DNA from: Cryptosporangium minutisporangium
Lineage (GTDB): Bacteria > Actinomycetota > Actinomycetes > Mycobacteriales > Cryptosporangiaceae
Reading direction: 5' to 3'
DNA: 37,079 bases
NCBI RefSeq assembly: GCF_039536245.1
Contig: NZ_BAAAYN010000024.1
Location: 94,417 to 131,495 of the forward strand
The position numbers were made by a program, and so were the translations under genes. Below, piece after piece: positions 1 to 8,024 of the stretch. Under the pieces are notes generated by a model that worked only from the letters and a program-made list of their open reading frames with translations, did not search any database and was not told the origin of the DNA. Position 1 is the stretch's first letter, and each line of letters opens with the position of its first letter.

Positions 1-818
1 GCGCCAGCGGCCGCGCGGGCCGCGTCCCAGGCCGTGGCCGTCGCCGCCTCGGCGTTGACCAGCATGTTGGCCAGGTGGTGCTTCACCGCCTGGAAGCTGC
101 CGATGATCCGCCCGAACTGCTCCCGAACCTTCGCGTACTCCAGCGCCATGAACAGCGTCGCCTGCGCGCCGCCCGCGGCCTCCGCCGCGGCCAGTGCCCG
201 CCCGATCCGCACGGCCACCGGCGCGGCACCGGCGAGCACCGGGGCGCTGACGCCCGACACGTGCACCCGCGCGCTCCCCAGCGCCGGATCGAGGCCAGGG
301 GCCGGCTCGACCGTCACGTCCGCAGCGCGGAGGATCACCAGGTCGTCGGCCCCGACCCGGACCACCAGGTGGTCGGCCCACACCGCGCCCGGAACCGGGC
401 CCACCGACCCGGACAGCACACCCTCGGCCGCCGTCAGCGAACCGACCAGCCCGAGCGCGGCGATCGCGGAGCCGTCCGCCAGCGCGGGCAGCAGCGCGGC
501 CTTCACGTCGTCGGGTGCGACGGCGTCGATCACCGCCGCACCCGCCACCGCGGCGAGGAACGGCCCGGGTGCTGCGACCGCTCCGAGCTGCTCGGCGACG
601 ACGGCGAGCTCCGGCAGCCCGGCGTCCGAGCCGCCGACGGCCTCCGGCAGGTGCAGGCCCGCCCAGCCCAGGTCGGCGATCTGCTTCCAGGCCGCTCCGG
701 GCACCTCCGGCACCTGCGTCAGCGCTTCCCGCGTCGCGGCCCGCAGGTTCAGGTCTTCGGCGAACGAGCGGACGACGTCGGCCAGTTGCCGGTGATCGTC
801 GGTGAGAGCGAGGGGCAT
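1..818 (-). CDS. Acyl-CoA dehydrogenase family protein (partial, C-terminus beyond window)
   Basis: The 272 visible codons begin MPLALTDDHRQLADVVRSFA, the typical N-terminal helix of acyl-CoA dehydrogenases (FAD-dependent alpha,beta-desaturation of acyl-CoA thioesters). Further on comes the GWAGLHLPEAVGG segment and, near residues 230-260, EYAKVREQFGRIIGSFQAVK, the family's C-terminal-domain hallmark. The gene runs off the window, so the region that carries the catalytic glutamate in many members cannot be inspected. Start ATG at 818 is preceded by a GGAG ribosome site 8-9 bases upstream and by a plausible promoter (862-890). The middle domain is compact and alanine/valine rich, as in the smaller subunits of actinobacterial heteromeric steroid acyl-CoA dehydrogenases; that assignment is only a suggestion. 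It lies downstream of the LysR gene on the same strand. Confidence 0.88.
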   Translation of the reverse strand, partial: MPLALTDDHRQLADVVRSFAEDLNLRAATREALTQVPEVPGAAWKQIADLGWAGLHLPEAVGGSDAGLPELAVVAEQLGAVAAPGPFLAAVAGAAVIDAVAPDDVKAALLPALADGSAIAALGLVGSLTAAEGVLSGSVGPVPGAVWADHLVVRVGADDLVILRAADVTVEPAPGLDPALGSARVHVSGVSAPVLAGAAPVAVRIGRALAAAEAAGGAQATLFMALEYAKVREQFGRIIGSFQAVKHHLANMLVNAEAATATAWDAARAAAG

Positions 819-861
819 CAGGGCCTCCGAGAACGGCGGTGTTCCAACAGTCCACGCTGAC

Positions 862-890
862 CGTATAAAAAATATGGACGCCGATGTCAG
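862..890 (-). promoter_or_regulatory. Probable sigma-70-type promoter of the acyl-CoA dehydrogenase gene
   Basis: On the minus strand CTGACA (885-890, five of six to the -35 consensus) is followed by a 17-base spacer, part of it a run of six T, and TATACG (862-867) as the -10 element. Transcription would start near 855, leaving a leader of about 37 bases before the ATG at 818. The AT-rich patch stands out against its surroundings. Confidence 0.5.
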
Positions 891-957
891 GAGTTGAGGT
901 ACGCGAGGACGGCCAGAACCTGGGCGATGCTGCGCGCCGCCGGGGCAGGTCCGGAAC

Positions 958-1902
958 TCAACCCAGCTCCGGAACCCGCTCGGCGATCAGTTCGCGACCG
1001 GCCTCGGCCAGGATGCCGCGGAGCCAGGTGTGGGCCACGTCGGTCCGGTACATCGGGTGCCACCAGAACGCCTCGGCGAGCGGAACCGCTTCGAACGGGC
1101 ACTCGACGACGCGGACGCCGGCGGCGGGACCGATCCGACGGGCCAGGTGCTCCTGCAGCAGCGCCACCCGCTCGGTGCCGGCCACCAGGAACGGCATCTG
1201 CAGGAAGCCGTCGACCACCACCTCGACGCGCGGCTCGACCCCGAGCATGCGGAGCTGCTGCGCCGCGGGGGCGAACGCCGTGGGCCGGTGGAACAGCACC
1301 ACCCAGGGCGCCTGCTCCAGCTGCGCCATCGTGATCGTGTCGCCGACGACCGGGTTGTCCTGGGCCACGATGCAGACCCACCGGTCACCGAAGAGATCGG
1401 TGTACGGGAAGTCGGTGAGGATCCCGTGCGGCAGCAGGAAGCCGTCGACCGTGCGGAGCGTCTCCTGGGCGTGGTTGACCACCTCGGGCGTCGTCTGCTG
1501 AAGGCGCAGCCGGATTCCCGGTGCCCGCTCCGCGACCAGCCGGGCGACGATCGGCCCGAGAACCGACGCCGCGTAGTCCGACGTCACGATCGTGAACTCG
1601 CGCTCGATCGTCGCCGGGTCGAACTCCATCCGGACGTCGAACACGCGCCGCACGCCCTCGATCGCGGGCGGCGTGCGCGCGGCGAGCTGCACGGCCAGCG
1701 GCGTCAGCTCGTAGCGGTTGCCGATCCGGTGCAGCAGCTCGTCGTCGAAGTACCGGCGCAGCCGGGCCAGCGCCGTGCTCACCGTGGGCTGGCTGGAGCC
1801 GAGCAGCTCCGCGGCGCGGGTGACGTTCCGCTCGCGGAGCAACGCGTCCAGCGTGACCAGGAGATTCAGATCGAGGTTGATCAGGAGACGATCCACCGCC
1901 AT
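958..1902 (-). CDS. LysR-type transcriptional regulator
   Basis: A 314-residue protein with an N-terminal winged helix-turn-helix (residues about 10-55: LNLLVTLDALLRERNVTRAA then SSQPTVSTALARLRRYF) and a type-2 periplasmic-binding-fold effector domain, the standard LysR length and layout. The sequence resembles the NodD/PcpR branch, whose members often answer to aromatic compounds. Start ATG at 1902 is chosen because the LysR DNA-binding domain begins right after it; the reading frame is open further upstream, but that part has no family similarity. The gene diverges from the flavin hydroxylase operon at 2076, the classic arrangement for a LysR activator of the neighbouring catabolic operon; control of that operon is inferred from position. 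Confidence 0.9.
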   Translation of the reverse strand: MAVDRLLINLDLNLLVTLDALLRERNVTRAAELLGSSQPTVSTALARLRRYFDDELLHRIGNRYELTPLAVQLAARTPPAIEGVRRVFDVRMEFDPATIEREFTIVTSDYAASVLGPIVARLVAERAPGIRLRLQQTTPEVVNHAQETLRTVDGFLLPHGILTDFPYTDLFGDRWVCIVAQDNPVVGDTITMAQLEQAPWVVLFHRPTAFAPAAQQLRMLGVEPRVEVVVDGFLQMPFLVAGTERVALLQEHLARRIGPAAGVRVVECPFEAVPLAEAFWWHPMYRTDVAHTWLRGILAEAGRELIAERVPELG

Positions 1903-1918
1903 GCGCTCACCATAGGGA

Positions 1919-1963
1919 GCCGATATAGGCGGCATCAATAGATTGGGGTTCCCGATAGGCGGG
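1919..1963. promoter_or_regulatory. Candidate LysR binding region between divergent genes
   Basis: The 173-base divergent gap contains TAT-N11-ATA (1924-1940), which fits the loose T-N11-A rule for LysR sites, then the near-palindrome ATTGGGGTTCCCGAT (1942-1956). A direct repeat CCGATA(TA)GGCGG occurs at 1920-1932 and 1952-1962, about three helical turns apart. Assignment to the adjacent regulator is inferred. Confidence 0.4.
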
Positions 1964-2075
1964 CCATCGCGGACAGTGGTCGGCATCACCTCGTAACTCC
2001 CCTGGAATGCCGCGTTCCGACCGCCGTAACCGTGCGGTCGCACGCGCCTCGGTCGGCGACGAAGGAGTCTCTGAC

Positions 2076-3206
2076 ATGTCTGCTGTGAGCAGCGTCCTCG
2101 TGGTCGGCGCCGGCTTGGCCGGGACCGCGACCGCCATCTCCCTCGCCGCTCGCGGTGTCGCCGTCGACCTCGTCGAGATCAAGCCCCAGGCGGCCGCGCT
2201 CGGATCCGGCATCACGCTGCAGGGCAACGCGCTCCGCGAACTGCGCTCGCTCGGCGTCTGGGACGCAGTCCGGGAACACGGCTACTCGTTCGACGTCACC
2301 GGGATCCGGGCTGCCGACCTGTTCGGCAGCGTCGTGGCGGAGATCCCGGACGCCCGGACGGGTGGGCCGGACCTGCCTGCGGTGCTCGGCATGCCGCGCC
2401 CGGAGCTGGCGCGGATCCTGCTCGACCGCGCGGCCGCCGTCGGCGTCAAGATCCGCACCGGCCTCACCCACACCGACCTGCAGCCGGACGACCACGGGGT
2501 GGACGTCACGTTCTCCGACGGGTCGGCGGCACGCTACGACCTGATGGTCGGCGCCGACGGGATCCGGTCGTGGACCCGCCGTGCGCTCGGTATCGACCTG
2601 GAGACCAGGGCGGTCGGCATGGGCATCTGGCGGGCGTTCGGACCGCGCCCGGCGTCGGTGACGCGTACCGACCTGTACTACGGCGGGCCGTCGTTCATCG
2701 CCGGTTACTGCCCCACCGGTGACGACTCCCTCTACGCCTACATCGTCGAGACGGCGCAGGATCGCTCCACCCTCTCCCCCGCCGAACAGCTGGCGACGAT
2801 GAAGGAGCTGTCCGCCGCCTACCACGGCCCCTGGGACGAGATCCGCGAGACGCTCACCGACCCCGACCGCGTCAACTACACGTGGTTCGAGACGCACGTG
2901 CTGCCCGCGCCGTGGAACCGGGGTCGGGTCGTCCTGATCGGCGACGCCGCCCACACCTGCCCACCCACGCTGGCCCAGGGCGGTGCCCAGGCCCTCGAGG
3001 ACGCCGCCGTGCTCGCCGAGCTGCTCGTCGAGCGCCCGGCGCTGGACCGGGCCCTGTGGGACGAGTTCCACGCCCGCCGCGTGGACCGGGCGACCGCGGT
3101 GGTCGAGGCCTCGAACCAGCTGTGCCAGTGGCAGCTCGACCACGTCCAGGGCGACGTGCCGTCGCTGATGCACCGCATCGCCGAACTCGTCAGCCGCCCC
3201 GCCTGA
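2076..3206 (+). CDS. FAD-dependent aromatic hydroxylase (class A flavoprotein monooxygenase)
   Basis: A 376-residue single-component flavin monooxygenase of the p-hydroxybenzoate hydroxylase type, which uses NAD(P)H and O2 to hydroxylate a phenolic or N-heteroaromatic ring. Visible motifs are the Rossmann GAGLAG (residues 11-16), the DG motif in VGADGIRSW (about 157-165) and the GD motif in VLIGDAAHTCPP (about 286-297). Length is normal for short members. Start ATG 2076 has a textbook GAAGGAG site eight bases upstream, so an in-frame upstream ATG at 2007 is rejected. It is first in a three-gene plus-strand operon with the dioxygenase at 3224 and the hydrolase at 4184, which points to ring hydroxylation before extradiol cleavage. 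The substrate is unknown. Confidence 0.88.
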   Translation: MSAVSSVLVVGAGLAGTATAISLAARGVAVDLVEIKPQAAALGSGITLQGNALRELRSLGVWDAVREHGYSFDVTGIRAADLFGSVVAEIPDARTGGPDLPAVLGMPRPELARILLDRAAAVGVKIRTGLTHTDLQPDDHGVDVTFSDGSAARYDLMVGADGIRSWTRRALGIDLETRAVGMGIWRAFGPRPASVTRTDLYYGGPSFIAGYCPTGDDSLYAYIVETAQDRSTLSPAEQLATMKELSAAYHGPWDEIRETLTDPDRVNYTWFETHVLPAPWNRGRVVLIGDAAHTCPPTLAQGGAQALEDAAVLAELLVERPALDRALWDEFHARRVDRATAVVEASNQLCQWQLDHVQGDVPSLMHRIAELVSRPA

Positions 3207-3223
3207 ATCCCTTGGAGACTTCG

Positions 3224-4162
3224 ATGACCCAGCGCCTGATCACCCACCTGCGCCACGTCGACCTGGCCGTGCCCGACTACCGCCAGCAGCTCGAGTTCTA
3301 CACGAACACCTGGGGCCTCAAGCCCGAGCACAACGACACCGGCCTGACGTTCCTCGCCGCCGAGGGCAGCCCCGAGCAGTACGTCGTCCGGCTCCGCGAG
3401 TCCGACGACAAGCGGATCGACCTGATCGCGTTCGGCGCCGCGAACGCCGCCGACGTCGACGCGATCGCCGCCCGCCTGGCCAGCGACGGCGTGCGGCTGG
3501 TGAGCGAGCCGGGTGCCCTGCAGACCCCGGGCGGTGGGTACGGGTTCCGGTTCTTCGACAACGAGGGCCGCACGGTCGAGATCTCCGCCGACGTCGCCGT
3601 CCGGCAGCACCGGGCGATCGAGGAGGGCGAGTCGATCCCGGTCCGCCTCTCCCACGTCGTGATCAACTCCGCGGACCCCGAGGGCACGCGGGCCTTCTAC
3701 GAGAAGCACCTCGCGTTCGCGCTGTCGGACACGCTGATGCATCCCCGGATGGGGGAAATGATGTACTTCATGCGGATCAACGCCTGGCACCACAGCCTCG
3801 CGATCGCCCGCGGCCCGCACCCGTCGCTGCACCACGCCAGCTTCGAGCTGCGCGGCCTGGACGAGTACATGCGCGGCACCGGCCGGGTGCTCCGCGCCGG
3901 CGTCGAGAAGATCTGGGGACCGGGCCGCCACCTGGCCGGCAACAACACGTTCAGCTACTTCCTCGACCCCTCCGGCAACACGATGGAGTACACCACCGAG
4001 CTGGAGCTCGTCGACGAGGACACCTGGCACCCCCACCTCTACGACTTCACCCAGCCCGAGGTCTCCGACCAGTGGGGCACGGCGAACGCGATGAACGAGT
4101 TCGTCGCCCAGAAGTCGTTCAACGACCCGGACAAGGGCCTGTTCCTCGCTCCGCCGGTCTGA
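3224..4162 (+). CDS. Type I extradiol ring-cleavage dioxygenase (VOC family)
   Basis: A 312-residue two-domain vicinal-oxygen-chelate protein, the size of 2,3-dihydroxybiphenyl 1,2-dioxygenases and catechol 2,3-dioxygenases that open catecholic rings next to the hydroxyl groups using Fe(II) or Mn(II). The C-terminal domain keeps a full 2-His-1-carboxylate triad: H144 (LSHVVINS), H204 (HHASFEL) and E255 (MEYTTE). The N-terminal domain (about 1-125) has the fold but not the complete ligand set, as usual. ATG 3224 follows a TTGGAG site and lies 17 bases after the hydroxylase stop. Placed between a flavin hydroxylase and a C-C hydrolase, it should act on the dihydroxylated product. Substrate unassigned. 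Confidence 0.87.
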   Translation: MTQRLITHLRHVDLAVPDYRQQLEFYTNTWGLKPEHNDTGLTFLAAEGSPEQYVVRLRESDDKRIDLIAFGAANAADVDAIAARLASDGVRLVSEPGALQTPGGGYGFRFFDNEGRTVEISADVAVRQHRAIEEGESIPVRLSHVVINSADPEGTRAFYEKHLAFALSDTLMHPRMGEMMYFMRINAWHHSLAIARGPHPSLHHASFELRGLDEYMRGTGRVLRAGVEKIWGPGRHLAGNNTFSYFLDPSGNTMEYTTELELVDEDTWHPHLYDFTQPEVSDQWGTANAMNEFVAQKSFNDPDKGLFLAPPV

Positions 4163-4183
4163 CCTTTCGAAAGGGCTTGAATC

Positions 4184-5353
4184 GTGTTCGAGTACTTCCC
4201 GGGCAACTACGTCTGGAACTTGGGCGTCGTCGCCACGCTCAACTCCGGCGGTCTCATCGACGAGGTCGACCGCGCGTGCCGCCCGATCCGCGAGGCAGCC
4301 GCCCAGGGCGAGGACGCCGGCACCCCGGACTTCCTCCGCGCCTGGACGGCGCTGACCGACCAGCTCGTCGGCCAGGCCGAGGGCGCCGAGAAGGCCGGGC
4401 ACGCCCGCACCGCCGGCCAGCTCTACGCCCGGGCCACGAACTACCTGTGCCAGGCCGAGCGGATGCTCTCCAACTCCGACGCCAACCGGCTCCCCACCTA
4501 CCGGCGGGTGCTCGAACTCCAGCAGAAGGCGTTCGAGCTCAAGGACGGCGGCCGCGTCACCCGGGTGGCGATCCCGTACCAGGGCACCACGCTCCCGGCC
4601 TACTTCAGCGCCGCGCCGGTCGACGGCCCGGCACCGGTGATCGTGCTGGTCAACGGCTTGGACTCCACGAAGGAGCACCAGTACGCCTCTGCACACTGGG
4701 AGGAGCTGGCCGCGCGCGGCATCTCCTGCCTCATGCTCGACCAGCCCGGCACCGGCGAGGCCCTCCGCCTCCAGGGCATTCCGGCCCGGCTCGACACCGA
4801 GGCGTGGGCCGCCGCGTGCGTCGACTGGCTGGAGACCCGCGACGACGTCGACCGCGCGCGGATCGGCATCACCGGCTGGTCCCTCGGCGGCTACTACGCC
4901 CCGCGGGCGGCGGCCTTCGAGAAGCGTTTCGCGCTCTGCGTCGCCTGGGGCGCCAACCACAACTGGGGCGCGGTCCAGCGTCGCCGGCTCGAGCGCGAGG
5001 GCGAGCGGCCGGTTCCGCACTACTGGGAGCACGTGCTCTGGGTGTGGGGCCACACCGACCTGGACGAGTTCATCGCGTTCGCCGACGACGCCCACCTCGA
5101 CGGCGTCGTCGAGAACATCACCGTGCCCTTCCTGATCGCGCACGGTGCGAACGATCGCCAGATCCCGCTGGAGTACGCGCACCGGTCGTACGACCAGGCG
5201 GTGAACTCGCCCAAGCGCGAACTCCGGGTCTTCACGCCGGAGGAGGGCGCGACCGAGCACATCGGCCTCGACCACCTGCCCTACGTGAGCACGTTCATCG
5301 CCGACTGGGTCGCCGACACGTTCACCGAGCTGGCGGCGAGCCGCGTCGGATAA
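4184..5353 (+). CDS. Alpha/beta-hydrolase of the FrsA/DUF1100 type, probable C-C bond hydrolase
   Basis: A 389-residue hydrolase with a helical N-terminal extension (about 1-125) before the alpha/beta core, the layout of 2,6-dihydroxypseudooxynicotine hydrolase and FrsA-like proteins and unlike the roughly 285-residue classical meta-cleavage hydrolases. The apparent triad is S233 in GWSLGG, D324 in HGANDRQIP and H359 in GATEHIG. GTG 4184 is the start: a GAAAGGG site lies eight bases upstream. As the last gene of the hydroxylase-dioxygenase operon, it probably cleaves the ring-opened diketo product at a carbon-carbon bond; this rests on context and on the known activity of the nicotine-pathway relative. 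It could instead be an esterase or amidase. Confidence 0.82.
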   Translation: MFEYFPGNYVWNLGVVATLNSGGLIDEVDRACRPIREAAAQGEDAGTPDFLRAWTALTDQLVGQAEGAEKAGHARTAGQLYARATNYLCQAERMLSNSDANRLPTYRRVLELQQKAFELKDGGRVTRVAIPYQGTTLPAYFSAAPVDGPAPVIVLVNGLDSTKEHQYASAHWEELAARGISCLMLDQPGTGEALRLQGIPARLDTEAWAAACVDWLETRDDVDRARIGITGWSLGGYYAPRAAAFEKRFALCVAWGANHNWGAVQRRRLEREGERPVPHYWEHVLWVWGHTDLDEFIAFADDAHLDGVVENITVPFLIAHGANDRQIPLEYAHRSYDQAVNSPKRELRVFTPEEGATEHIGLDHLPYVSTFIADWVADTFTELAASRVG

Positions 5354-5360
5354 GCCGCGG

Positions 5361-5414
5361 CGAGGCGTTGCACGGAATTCGCCGTGATACCGGCCAATTC
5401 CGTGCAACGCCTCG
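5361..5414. terminator. Long hairpin between convergent operons, probable bidirectional terminator
   Basis: Arms CGAGGCGTTGCACGGAATT (5361-5379) and its exact complement (5396-5414) give 19 perfect pairs. The 16-base interior holds a further GCCG/CGGC stem after a single mismatch. It starts eight bases after the hydrolase stop and ends 11 bases before the stop of the convergent alcohol dehydrogenase. There is no U tract, as is common in actinomycetes. Confidence 0.75.
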
Positions 5415-5425
5415 GCGGCGTCGCC

Positions 5426-6535
5426 TCAGGCGCCCGCAGGCGGCTCGAGCAAAAGGACGGGCTTGATCGCCGTTCCCGCGTTGGCGTCGGCCTCCGCCTG
5501 GTCGATCGCCTCGAACGGATACTCGGTGATCAGTCGATCGAACGGGAACAGCCCGCGCTTCCAGAGATCGATCAGGCGCGGGATGAACACCTGCGGCACC
5601 GCGCTGCCCTCGTAGACGTAGGTCACGGTCTTCCCGGCGAGCGCGGCCGGGTGCACGGTGAGCGAGTCGAGCCCCGCGCCGACCAGGATGCACTTCCCGG
5701 GGCGCCGGAGGGCGTCGACCGCCGCGCTCATCACGCTGCTGACGCCGGTGGTGTCGAACGTGACGTCCAGGCCGGGCCCGTCGCCGCGCACCGCCGCCAC
5801 CAGCTCCGCGTCCTTGCCGTCGACGACCCGGGTGGCGCCCAGCTCCTGGGCGAGCTCGAGTCGCGCCGGGTGCAGGTCGACCGCGACGATCTCGCTCGCC
5901 CCGGAGAGCTTCGCGGCCATCACCGCGGCGAGCCCGACCGCACCGACGCCGAAGACGCCGATCGACTGCCCCGGCGCGAGCCGCGCCGTGTTGAGCACGA
6001 CCCCCGCGCCGGTCTGGATGCCACAGCCGAGCGGACCGAGCAGCGTCAGCGGCACGTCCTGGCCGACCTTCACCATGTTCCGCACGGTCGCCAGCGTGAA
6101 CTCGCCGAACGACGACTGCCCGAACCACCGGCTGGTCACCCGCGCTCCGGACGCGTCGGTGACGCAGCCGCTGCCGTCGGGGCGCGCACCGGTGATGTTG
6201 TGCAGCTCGAACGAGACGCAGTTCGTCGGCTCACCGGCGATGCAGGCGTCACAGGAACCGCACGAATCGAAGGAGAGGACCACGTGGTCGCCGGGCGCCA
6301 CCGTGGTGACCCCGGGTCCGACCGCCTCCACGATCCCGGCTCCCTCGTGGCCCAGGATCGCCGGGAGGAACGTGTCGCCGAGGAAGCCGCTCCGGCCGAA
6401 CTGATCGGTGTGGCACAGTCCGGCCGCCACGATCCGGACCAGCGCCTCCCCCGGACCGGGTGGATCGACGGTGACGGTCTCGATCGAGAACGGACCGGCC
6501 AGGTCGCGGAGGACGGCGCTGCGTGAGGAGGTCAT
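5426..6535 (-). CDS. Zinc-dependent alcohol dehydrogenase (aryl/benzyl-alcohol type, MDR superfamily)
   Basis: A 369-residue medium-chain dehydrogenase that interconverts an alcohol and its aldehyde with NAD. Catalytic zinc ligands are recognisable as C41 (GLCHTD), H63-E64 (GHEGAG) and C171 (GPLGCGIQTGAG). Structural zinc cysteines are C92, C95, C98 and C106. The nucleotide-binding GVGAVG spans 196-201, followed by an acidic VAVDLHP segment that favours NAD. The subgroup resembles benzyl-alcohol and class III-like enzymes. ATG 6535 lies three bases after the stop of the P450 at 6539, so the two are cotranscribed and the ADH probably oxidises the alcohol made by the P450. Confidence 0.9.
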   Translation of the reverse strand: MTSSRSAVLRDLAGPFSIETVTVDPPGPGEALVRIVAAGLCHTDQFGRSGFLGDTFLPAILGHEGAGIVEAVGPGVTTVAPGDHVVLSFDSCGSCDACIAGEPTNCVSFELHNITGARPDGSGCVTDASGARVTSRWFGQSSFGEFTLATVRNMVKVGQDVPLTLLGPLGCGIQTGAGVVLNTARLAPGQSIGVFGVGAVGLAAVMAAKLSGASEIVAVDLHPARLELAQELGATRVVDGKDAELVAAVRGDGPGLDVTFDTTGVSSVMSAAVDALRRPGKCILVGAGLDSLTVHPAALAGKTVTYVYEGSAVPQVFIPRLIDLWKRGLFPFDRLITEYPFEAIDQAEADANAGTAIKPVLLLEPPAGA

Positions 6536-6538
6536 GGA

Positions 6539-7795
6539 TCAGGCTCCGATGTGGGCGGGCAGGGACGCGATGCCGTGGATGAAGTTGCTCTCCAGCGGAA
6601 CCGGCTCGCCGAACTCGATCGCCGGAACCCGGGTGAGCAACTGGCCGATGATCGCGCGCAACTGGGTCTTGGCGACACCGCTGCCCAGGCAGAAGTGCGC
6701 GCCGCCGCCACCGAATCCGACGTGCGCGCTCTTCGGTCGCGTCAGGTCGAAGACGTCCGGCCGGTCGAAGACCCGCTCGTCGCGGTTGCCGGAGCAGTAG
6801 AACAGCGCGACCTTGTCGCCGGCCGCGATCCGTCCGCCGTTCAGCACGACGTCGCGGGACGCGGTCCGGGTGAACTGCATGACCGGGGTCGCGTAGCGGA
6901 CGAACTCCTCGATCGCCGGCATGATGCGGCCACCGAAGTCCTCCCTCAGCCACTCGCGCTGCGCGGCGTGCGCGTGCAGCGCGAGCATCGTCCGCGTCGT
7001 CGCCTGCTTGGTGGTGTCGTTGCCCGCGACGCTCATCAGCACCATGAACGCGCCGATATTGTCGTCGGTCAGCCGGTGCCCGTCGATCTCGGCCTGGACG
7101 AGGTTCGTCATCAGGTCGTCGGCGGGGTTCTTCCGCCGGTGGGCGGCGAGGTCGGCGCCGACCTGGAACAGGTAGAGCACCTCGCCGAACGCGAACGAGT
7201 GGAACTCCTCGCGCGACAGGCCGGCCGCGTCCCCGCCGCCGACCAGGTGCTCGGCCGCGCGGGAGACCCGGTCGCGCTCGGACTCCGGCACCCCGACGAT
7301 GTCGGAGACCGTGGTCATCGGCAACCGGCTGGAGCAGGCCTCGACGAAATCGACGTCGCCCGCCCCGATCAGCCCGTCGACGATCGACGCCGCGTTCCGC
7401 TCGATCCGTTCGGTGATCCGCCCGATCGCCTTCGGCGTGAACGCCGCGCTGATCAGCTTCCGGTACCGGGTGTGCTCGGGCGGGTCCATCGCGAGGAAGA
7501 ACGAGACCGCGACGGACTCCTCCGGCGACACCGGGTCCAGCGTGATGCCGTGTTTGGACTCGAACACCTCGCTGTCGCGGCTGACGGCCGTGATGTCCTC
7601 GGCGCGGGTCACCGCCCAGAATCCCCGCTGGTCGTGCGGGAAGTCGACCTCGACCGGCGGGTGCCAGCTGACCGGCGCCTCGGCGCGTAACCGGGCGAAC
7701 GACTGCTCCCGCTCGGCGAACGGGAGCGCCCAGAACCGCTGGGAGGAGATGTCGACCTCGGTCGTCACCGGGTGGGGCGTCGCGAACAGGGGCAT
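6539..7795 (-). CDS. Cytochrome P450 (first of three)
   Basis: A soluble bacterial P450 of 418 residues from ATG 7795. Oxygen-activating I-helix motif AGNDTT (about 257-262), ExxR in EEFVR (297-300) and haem loop FGGGGAHFC with C369 as thiolate ligand are all intact. The I-helix form AGNDTT recurs in actinobacterial steroid and terpene hydroxylases. GAGGAG lies eight bases before ATG 7795 and only two before ATG 7801, so 7795 is preferred; the frame is open to 7888 but without a ribosome site. It is the first gene of the operon with the ADH and diverges from the acyl-CoA ligase; its promoter carries the operator at 7892-7906. No ferredoxin or reductase is adjacent. Confidence 0.92.
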   Translation of the reverse strand: MPLFATPHPVTTEVDISSQRFWALPFAEREQSFARLRAEAPVSWHPPVEVDFPHDQRGFWAVTRAEDITAVSRDSEVFESKHGITLDPVSPEESVAVSFFLAMDPPEHTRYRKLISAAFTPKAIGRITERIERNAASIVDGLIGAGDVDFVEACSSRLPMTTVSDIVGVPESERDRVSRAAEHLVGGGDAAGLSREEFHSFAFGEVLYLFQVGADLAAHRRKNPADDLMTNLVQAEIDGHRLTDDNIGAFMVLMSVAGNDTTKQATTRTMLALHAHAAQREWLREDFGGRIMPAIEEFVRYATPVMQFTRTASRDVVLNGGRIAAGDKVALFYCSGNRDERVFDRPDVFDLTRPKSAHVGFGGGGAHFCLGSGVAKTQLRAIIGQLLTRVPAIEFGEPVPLESNFIHGIASLPAHIGA

Positions 7796-7887
7796 GGACA
7801 TCGCTCCTCGATGAGCGAGAGAGCGGCGGGACGCCGGCACCGCCGGCCACCCTCTAATCGGAATCGGATACGTGCGGTTGGTGGGCA

Positions 7888-7916
7888 ACTCTGAACTCGG
7901 AGTTCAATCTTGTCAA
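7888..7916 (-). promoter_or_regulatory. Promoter of the P450-ADH operon with embedded palindromic operator
   Basis: A perfect -35 TTGACA (7911-7916, minus strand) is separated by 17 bases from a poorer -10 CAGAGT (7888-7893). Inside the spacer sits TGAACTCGGAGTTCA (7892-7906), a palindrome with 7-base arms around one central base. Such placement fits a TetR-family repressor. The same 15-mer with one change recurs at 7949-7963 in the divergent promoter. Confidence 0.6.
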
Positions 7917-7943
7917 GCGGCTAGGACGCCGTCGGAGCATCCG

Positions 7944-7972
7944 TTGACTGAACGCGGAGTTCAGTTTAGTGT
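7944..7972 (+). promoter_or_regulatory. Promoter of the acyl-CoA ligase operon with embedded palindromic operator
   Basis: TTGACT (7944-7949) and TAGTGT (7967-7972) are spaced by 17 bases. Between them lies ACTGAACGCGGAGTTCAGT (7947-7965), whose core TGAACGCGGAGTTCA differs at one base from the site at 7892. The two operator centres are 57 bases apart. A shared repressor for both divergent operons is inferred; none is encoded next to them, the nearest TetR gene being at 11549-12151. Confidence 0.6.
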
Positions 7973-8024
7973 CGGCGCCCCGATCGAGGCGGCACTTTCG
8001 CCCGGCCAGGAAGGGCGGCCATCG

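Noticed and set aside
1903-2043. Upstream extension of the LysR protein to 2043
   Set aside because: The added residues have no family similarity and cross the divergent promoter region; the DNA-binding domain begins at the ATG at 1902.
2876-5407. An 843-codon open frame on the minus strand across the aromatic operon
   Set aside because: It lies opposite three well-supported genes, is extremely rich in R, G, A, V and D, shows no domain, and arises from the third-position GC bias of the plus-strand genes.
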